DNA from: Sphingomonadales bacterium
Lineage (GTDB): Bacteria > Pseudomonadota > Alphaproteobacteria > Sphingomonadales > Sphingomonadaceae
Assembly (NCBI GenBank): GCA_016704425.1
Contig: JADJAC010000011.1
Span: forward strand, 372,001 to 436,000
DNA length: 64,000 bases
Reading direction: 5' to 3'
The position numbers and the translations under genes are program-made. Shown here one piece after another: positions 59,328 to 64,000 of the stretch. The stretch's first letter is position 1, and each line of letters opens with the position of its first letter. The notes beneath the pieces were generated by a model. The model was not told the DNA's origin and did not search any database. It saw only the letters and a program-made list of their open reading frames with translations.

Positions 59328-60428
59328 TCAAAGGTCGTAGAGCTCGTCGATCTGCAAATCCTTGGCTGCGGCACAGAAGCGCTCCAGCGATGGCATTGTC
59401 GCTTCCTTGGGATTGATGTTAGATTGCCAGGCGACCAGGCCCCAGACGATCCAGCGGCGATACTCCGTCCAGGCGGGATCAAAGTCGATCATGATACCGT
59501 GGCTGGCCAGCACCGACAGATAGTGGCGCAGCAGATCGCGCTCTGCTGTGCGCCGGTCCGCAATCGTGATCGAGCCCACCGCGAAATAGCTGTAGTCGCG
59601 CCACGGGTGGCCCTTTCGAACAATCTGCCAGTCCAGAAAGAGTCTGCCGCCATCGGTAAGGCCAAAGCTGTTGCCCAGGTGCGCGTCGCCATGAACGAGG
59701 CAGAGCGGACTGGTGTCTGCCAGATCGTGGGCGCACAATTGCAGCCACGCCTCACGCAGCTTTTGGGGTTTGGCGGCGTACCATGACGGGAACATAGCGA
59801 CCCGTTCGGGCAATTGGTTCACCCGGTCATAATGGTCGGCCATCATCGCCCAGTAATCGTCACCTGCATGGTCGGGGTCCATTGCGCGACGAAGCCAGCC
59901 TGCAGCATCCAGTCGGGGATCCGCCCATGTGCTGGCATGCAGCGTGGCCAGCGCCGCAACGCCGCGCATGGCCTGCTCAATGGAGATCGGCTCTGCCGAG
60001 GTGCCAAAGCGGCCATCCCACAGCTCCATATCCTCAAGCACAAGCAGGCCCTGCTTGCCGCCCTCATCGTCGTCCCAATCGGCGTAGAAGCAGTGCGGGG
60101 CAGGCAATTGCAGCCCTTCGCACAAATCCTTGTAGAAGCGGGCTTCGTTGACATTGGCCTCACCACTCAGGGGGCTGCCCGACCAGTTGGACTTCAGGCA
60201 CAAATTGCGCGGCAACATGACCGGATCAGGGCTGGAGAGGGCCACGCGGACTTTCGTCGTATGGCCCTGGATGATCTCCACCACCTCCATCGCGGTGATG
60301 GTGATCCCCGGATAGCGGTTGCGCAGCACGCCTTGCAGCCAGCCTGTATCAACAGCGGCAAGGTCAATGGGAAGCCGGTCTTGCCGGGCGGGATATCCGC
60401 GTGCGGGGGTCGATTGCGCTCTGTCCAT
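59328..60428 (-). CDS. APH/CHK-like phosphotransferase
   Basis: This 366-residue kinase-fold phosphotransferase has a catalytic loop CLVHGDAHLGNSFG (HGDxHxxN) and the metal-binding LFLDWQIV, with an N-terminal kinase-like lobe. Members of this aminoglycoside-phosphotransferase/EcKinase-related group phosphorylate hydroxyl groups on small molecules. Its position between OYE and SDR genes suggests a hydroxylated catabolic intermediate as substrate rather than an antibiotic. Start at MDRAQSTPARG (60428) is provisional; a GTG at 60485 is in frame. Confidence 0.85.
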   Translation of the reverse strand: MDRAQSTPARGYPARQDRLPIDLAAVDTGWLQGVLRNRYPGITITAMEVVEIIQGHTTKVRVALSSPDPVMLPRNLCLKSNWSGSPLSGEANVNEARFYKDLCEGLQLPAPHCFYADWDDDEGGKQGLLVLEDMELWDGRFGTSAEPISIEQAMRGVAALATLHASTWADPRLDAAGWLRRAMDPDHAGDDYWAMMADHYDRVNQLPERVAMFPSWYAAKPQKLREAWLQLCAHDLADTSPLCLVHGDAHLGNSFGLTDGGRLFLDWQIVRKGHPWRDYSYFAVGSITIADRRTAERDLLRHYLSVLASHGIMIDFDPAWTEYRRWIVWGLVAWQSNINPKEATMPSLERFCAAAKDLQIDELYDL

Positions 60429-60554
60429 AGTCGTGATGGTGCGGGTGACGAGGTGCGAAACCACCTTCCAAAGGGCAGGGCGCACGCCGCAATTATGGGT
60501 TAGTCCTGCACCAACAGTCCAGTCCCGGCGCGGGATGGCGCGAGGAGAAATGAG

Positions 60555-61364
60555 ATGGACCTTGGAATTTCCGGACGCCGGGCGCTGGTCGCAGGGTCAA
60601 GTAGCGGGATTGGTGCGGGCATTGCGCTGGCTCTCGCGAAGGAAGGCGTGGACATCATCGTCCATGGCCGAAACAAGGAGAGCGCACAGGCGGTGTGTGA
60701 CGCGATTGCAGCTGCGCGCGGCACGGCAAGCATAGTGCTCGCGTCGCTGGATGATCCCGCAGAGGTTGGGCGTCTTGCGCATGAGGCCTTGGCCAGCGGC
60801 CCGGTCGATATCCTCATCAATTGCGCCGGTGCCGCATCAGAGCCGCACCGCTGGTTTGATGGGCCAGCCGATGCCTGGCAACGGCAGTTTCAGACATCAA
60901 CCTTCTACGCGGTGCAGCTCATTCAGGCGATTGTGCCCTCGATGCGCGAACGGGGCTGGGGACGGGTGCTGAACGTCAGCAGCGGTGCGGCCTATCGCGC
61001 GATGCTCAACCACCCTGAATATGCGGCGGCCAAACTGGCGCTCCATTCGATGACCGCGACGCTCTCAGCCGAACTCGGCGATAGCGGCGTGAATGTGAAC
61101 ACACTGGTCTCGGGTCCGGTGCTGACCCCCAACACCCAAGCCTCCATCGACAAGAGCGCGGCGGCGCAGGGCTTTACCGAAACCGGGGCCGCGCTCGAAA
61201 AGCGGGTAATTGCCGAAGTGTGGCGGGCAACCATTCCACTGGCGCGCATGGGCCGCGTGGAGGAACTGGCAGATGCGGCCTGTTTCCTCGTTTCCGAACG
61301 GGCGAGCTACATCACCGGAGCCGCCCTGCGCGTTGACGGCGGCTCGGTGGGGTGCATCGCCTGA
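60555..61364 (+). CDS. Short-chain dehydrogenase/reductase
   Basis: This 269-residue classical SDR has a cofactor site AGSSSGIGAGIALAL, NCAG motif in LINCAGAAS, catalytic Ser in NVSSGAAY, Tyr and Lys in PEYAAAKLAL, and ends with DGGSVGCIA. GAGGAGAAATGAG precedes ATG 60555. It is divergent from the kinase and convergent with the Rieske gene at 61382. Probable role: oxidation or reduction of a hydroxy/keto intermediate. Confidence 0.92.
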   Translation: MDLGISGRRALVAGSSSGIGAGIALALAKEGVDIIVHGRNKESAQAVCDAIAAARGTASIVLASLDDPAEVGRLAHEALASGPVDILINCAGAASEPHRWFDGPADAWQRQFQTSTFYAVQLIQAIVPSMRERGWGRVLNVSSGAAYRAMLNHPEYAAAKLALHSMTATLSAELGDSGVNVNTLVSGPVLTPNTQASIDKSAAAQGFTETGAALEKRVIAEVWRATIPLARMGRVEELADAACFLVSERASYITGAALRVDGGSVGCIA

Positions 61365-61381
61365 TTTGTGCGATATTGGGG

Positions 61382-62581
61382 TTAGGCTTCCCGATACCGG
61401 CCTAGCATCGGCGCGACGCGATGCGCTTCCGGCACGGTGCCGATGCGGCGATCAATCTCCTCCTCGAACCAGTAGAGCGCGCGTTCCTGATAGCCCAGCC
61501 TGATCTCCGGAATGATCCCCTGTTCCAGCGAGCGCTGGATCGACGCAAACAGGCAGAGATCCTCCGACAGGATGTTGCGAACGATGCCCTTCATCGATTC
61601 CCAATGGGCGCGGTCGGCGTCGCTATCGACGTCCCAGCCCATCATGCGAACTTCCATGATCGATTTGTCTGGGCCTGCCGGCCAGAAGGTCTGCAAATTG
61701 AACCCCCCAGGGTCAAGCGCGTAAAACTGATTGGGGAAGGTCGGAAGTGCGACCGTGACCTGATTGAAGATATCCGCCACGTCCTCGGGCTTGTAAAGGT
61801 CTGCCTCGAAGATGGTACTGCCCTTCTTCTTGCGGGTCGCAAAGCGCATATGGCCGTTTTCAAACAGGGCAACGACAAAGCTTTTTGAATCAAGAAACGG
61901 CGCGAGCGACTTTGGATGGACCGTGGCGACGTGATAGATTTCGAGGAAATTATGGTAGGCCAGCTTCCAGTTGCAATCCATCTCCACCAGCATGTTGACC
62001 TTCACCGCCATGTTTTCGAGCGGATAGCCGACCTTCTGCGGCGCTTGCGAGGCCATGAAGGCTGAGAGCGGACCGGCATTTTCGTCGAAATTGATGTAGA
62101 TCATCCCGCGCTCGACCTCGCACCGCACGGGCTTGAGGCCGTTCTCGGCCTTGTCGAGACAGGCGAAATCATGCTGGTCGGGCACCGATTTCAGATCCCC
62201 CTCCAGCGAATAGCCCCAGGCGTGATAGGGGCAGACAAACCGCATCGCCTTGCCCCGTGGCTCCAGCAACAGCGCGGAACCGCGATGACGGCAGCTATTG
62301 TGGAAGGCCCGGATCGTGCCATCCTTGCCGCGCGAAATGATGACCGACTGGCCAAGCTGCTGGAAAAGGAAATAGGAGCCCGGCCCCGGCAGTTCGGAGA
62401 CATGGCCCGCCAGCAGCCATGTTTTCATCCACAGCCCGTCATGCTCCAGCTTGGCAAAGCCCGCATCGGTGTAGCGGCTAGACGGCACCGGCGGCAGATA
62501 GGGGAAATCGTCAGGATGTTCATCGCGCAAAAGCTGCGCTTCCATCGTCTGGTTCAAATGGTCCAGCGTGTCTGTCAGCAT
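61382..62581 (-). CDS. Rieske non-haem iron oxygenase alpha subunit (third, without beta)
   Basis: This 399-residue Rieske oxygenase has Rieske ligands in SCRHRGSALLL ... FVCPYHAWGYS. The mononuclear site has histidines in LEIYHVATVHPKSL, and the final acidic ligand in a later helix. It is of a different subgroup from the two pairs in this cluster (CRHR, not CPHR). GAGGAGAAG precedes ATG 62581. Just upstream is an NTF2-like gene rather than a standard beta subunit. Could be an O-demethylase, carnitine/choline-type or salicylate-type oxygenase; not decidable. Confidence 0.92.
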   Translation of the reverse strand: MLTDTLDHLNQTMEAQLLRDEHPDDFPYLPPVPSSRYTDAGFAKLEHDGLWMKTWLLAGHVSELPGPGSYFLFQQLGQSVIISRGKDGTIRAFHNSCRHRGSALLLEPRGKAMRFVCPYHAWGYSLEGDLKSVPDQHDFACLDKAENGLKPVRCEVERGMIYINFDENAGPLSAFMASQAPQKVGYPLENMAVKVNMLVEMDCNWKLAYHNFLEIYHVATVHPKSLAPFLDSKSFVVALFENGHMRFATRKKKGSTIFEADLYKPEDVADIFNQVTVALPTFPNQFYALDPGGFNLQTFWPAGPDKSIMEVRMMGWDVDSDADRAHWESMKGIVRNILSEDLCLFASIQRSLEQGIIPEIRLGYQERALYWFEEEIDRRIGTVPEAHRVAPMLGRYREA

Positions 62582-62592
62582 GTCGCTTCTCC

Positions 62593-63033
62593 TCAAGCCC
62601 CTGCCATTTTTGAGCCGGCTGGATCGTCGGGATCGACCGATCCGAAGCAGCTTTGCGCGAGGTGGCTGCAACTATACTCACGCACCTCGGTGAACTTGCC
62701 GTCGCGCAGCTTGAACACGAAATGATAGGCGTTGTTGTAGCGTCGCCCGTCAAGCATCACGGAATCGGTTTCGGCTTCAACCGCAACGCGCTCCCCCTCC
62801 GCCGTCATGTCCACGATGGCCAATTGAATGGGGGCCGTCAGAACGGCCGACATGGAGGAGGGCACACGCGAAAATTGCTCGCGGTTCCAGGTGTAGAGTA
62901 GCCATTCGGGCTGGCGTGCCTTGGTCATGAAGGTGAAGTCCGCTGCCGTCATGTCGAGGATGGCCGCTTCGTCGCCGCGATTGACCGCGTCAAACCAGTT
63001 GCGCACCACAGCCTTGTTCTCTTCGATGCCCAT
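62593..63033 (-). CDS. SnoaL/NTF2-like protein
   Basis: This 146-residue NTF2-fold protein has VVRNWFDAVNRGDEAAILDM and a strand-rich remainder. SnoaL-like proteins act as isomerases, cyclases or hydratases on small molecules; the fold is shared by dioxygenase beta subunits. It lies 11 bp upstream of the Rieske alpha gene, so it could be a minimal partner subunit. The start is uncertain between 63033 and 63051. Confidence 0.75.
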   Translation of the reverse strand: MGIEENKAVVRNWFDAVNRGDEAAILDMTAADFTFMTKARQPEWLLYTWNREQFSRVPSSMSAVLTAPIQLAIVDMTAEGERVAVEAETDSVMLDGRRYNNAYHFVFKLRDGKFTEVREYSCSHLAQSCFGSVDPDDPAGSKMAGA

Positions 63034-63165
63034 CACCCTCTTGCCTTTCATTGCGCCATTCTGTTCTCAGCATGGGCGTTAACGCACACATCTCGCCTAT
63101 CCAATGGCAGGCATCATTTCGTCGTAATCGGCCTGACTGATGGCAGCCAGTGTGAGGAGACTGAT

Positions 63166-63975
63166 ATGGATCTGGGCATTGCGGGGAAAACCGCGGTGGT
63201 CACCGGTGGCACGAACGGCATTGGTCGTGCAATAGCTGAAGAGCTCGGGCGCAATGGCTGTCGCGTTGTCGTGGTCGCGCGCGGTCAGGCCGGGTTGGTC
63301 GAGACGGTCGCGGCTATTATCGCGGAAGGCGGACAGGCTGGTAGCGTCAGTGCTGACCTGACGGAGATGGACAGCTACCCGCGCATGGTTGCCGAGGCAA
63401 CGGCCTTGTTCGATAAGCCGGATATCGCCATCTTTTCGCCTGTCGGCCCGCCGCCGGGCCGGTTTGACGCGATGACGGACGCGGATTTCCAGACGACCTA
63501 TGACAATGTCGTCAAGGCCTTTGCCCATTTCGCCCGCGCCGTGGTGCCCGCGATGAAGGAGCGCAAATGGGGCCGGATCGTCACGGTCGGATCAGGCCAT
63601 GGTCGCCTGCCGGGGCGGCGCGCGACGCTCGGCTTTGACTATGTGCTGGCGAACACGCTGCGCCCGTCCGCGCTTGGCCTCAGCCGGACGCTGGCCGACG
63701 AGCTCGCCGAATTCGGCATTACCGTGAACACCGTTCCGCCTGGCTTTATCGATACGGGCGCGCAATATGAGGCGTTCTTCCGCGAATGCGCGGCCGCCGT
63801 GAACCAGAGCTACGAGCAGTTCATGGCGGGCCTGATCGACCGGATTCCCATGAAGCGCTTCGGCACGCCTGACGAAGTAGCAAGCCTGTGCGCCTTCCTC
63901 TGTTCAACCCGCGCGAGCTATATCACCGGGCAATATATGTTGGTCGATGGCGGGCGGATGGAGGTTTATTATTGA
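63166..63975 (+). CDS. Short-chain dehydrogenase/reductase with altered catalytic motif
   Basis: This 269-residue SDR has a good cofactor site TGGTNGIGRAIAEEL, but at the catalytic position the motif reads FDYVLANTLRPSALG. The Tyr is followed by Asn where the usual Lys (YxxxK) stands, and the segment GSGHGRLPG holds the Ser. TGAGGAGACTGAT precedes ATG 63166. It ends 25 bp before the window end. Related SDRs with an N/A-rich motif exist, often annotated as 3-oxoacyl-ACP-reductase-like. Substrate unknown. Confidence 0.88.
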   Translation: MDLGIAGKTAVVTGGTNGIGRAIAEELGRNGCRVVVVARGQAGLVETVAAIIAEGGQAGSVSADLTEMDSYPRMVAEATALFDKPDIAIFSPVGPPPGRFDAMTDADFQTTYDNVVKAFAHFARAVVPAMKERKWGRIVTVGSGHGRLPGRRATLGFDYVLANTLRPSALGLSRTLADELAEFGITVNTVPPGFIDTGAQYEAFFRECAAAVNQSYEQFMAGLIDRIPMKRFGTPDEVASLCAFLCSTRASYITGQYMLVDGGRMEVYY

Positions 63976-64000
63976 GGGCTTCAGCGCCCAGCCTTGAATT

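Noticed and set aside
60319..60735. 138-codon plus-strand frame running into the SDR start
   Set aside because: It overlaps the SDR in another frame and the SDR has a strong ribosome-binding site at 60555.

Overview
The window looks like a chromosome segment from a sphingomonad-type alphaproteobacterium. The evidence is the high G+C, dense gene packing with many ATGA/GTGA start-stop overlaps, a tonB-exbB-exbD-exbD operon, a Mo-hydroxylase with XdhC/MocA maturation factors, class I fumarase, an intracellular PHA depolymerase, and a large oxygenase-rich catabolic cluster. The genus cannot be fixed from sequence reading alone. No rRNA, tRNA, CRISPR array or replication origin was seen.

Left part (1-42 kb), mostly housekeeping and general metabolism. 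A partial serine hydrolase is followed by nudC. On the minus strand come GNAT, DUF1285, a CoA-type Nudix hydrolase and the CCA-adding enzyme. A folB-like gene and a pteridine-reductase-type SDR follow on the plus strand. The 3' end of that SDR carries a 1514-bp IS3-type element (5831-7344) flanked by an unusual perfect 27-bp direct repeat. Next are tonB-exbB-exbD1-exbD2 with a clear terminator, a small XRE regulator, and the class I ribonucleotide reductase nrdA-nrdB behind a pair of NrdR boxes spaced 31 bp. A molybdenum hydroxylase (iorAB-like) lies divergent from xdhC-mocA. A class I fumarase follows whose Shine-Dalgarno sits inside a perfect 12-bp hairpin. Then come transporters, a nitronate monooxygenase, an aldo/keto reductase and NnrU. 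A peptide-use block contains a POT transporter and two amidohydrolases, one lacking the HxH metal motif. An acyl-CoA dehydrogenase, a Sua5/TsaC enzyme, two sulfotransferase-related genes, msrA, phaZ and an ABC exporter complete this part.

Boundary zone (42.1-43.9 kb). This zone is gene-poor. It holds a small ATP-dependent DNA ligase, a possible coding remnant and about 0.6 kb with no convincing gene, and may mark an old recombination junction.

Right part (43.9-64 kb), a catabolic cluster. It contains two cytochromes P450, two Rieske dioxygenase alpha/beta pairs, a third Rieske alpha subunit with an NTF2-like partner, and two acyl-CoA-dehydrogenase-fold (group D) flavin monooxygenases. It also has a nitroreductase-family protein, a dienelactone-hydrolase-like protein, a ferredoxin reductase, a 3Fe-4S-type ferredoxin, a TetR regulator and three SDRs. 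An old-yellow-enzyme homologue, an APH/CHK-like kinase and a globin with a perfect FNR-type box complete it. The genes suggest stepwise hydroxylation and ring attack on a hydrophobic, probably multi-ring compound. The substrate cannot be named, no ring-cleavage dioxygenase lies in the window, and the cluster runs on past the right edge or ends near it. The Rieske pair and the flavin monooxygenase occur twice as diverged paralogues, suggesting a duplicated module. This cluster is the best candidate for an undescribed pathway here.
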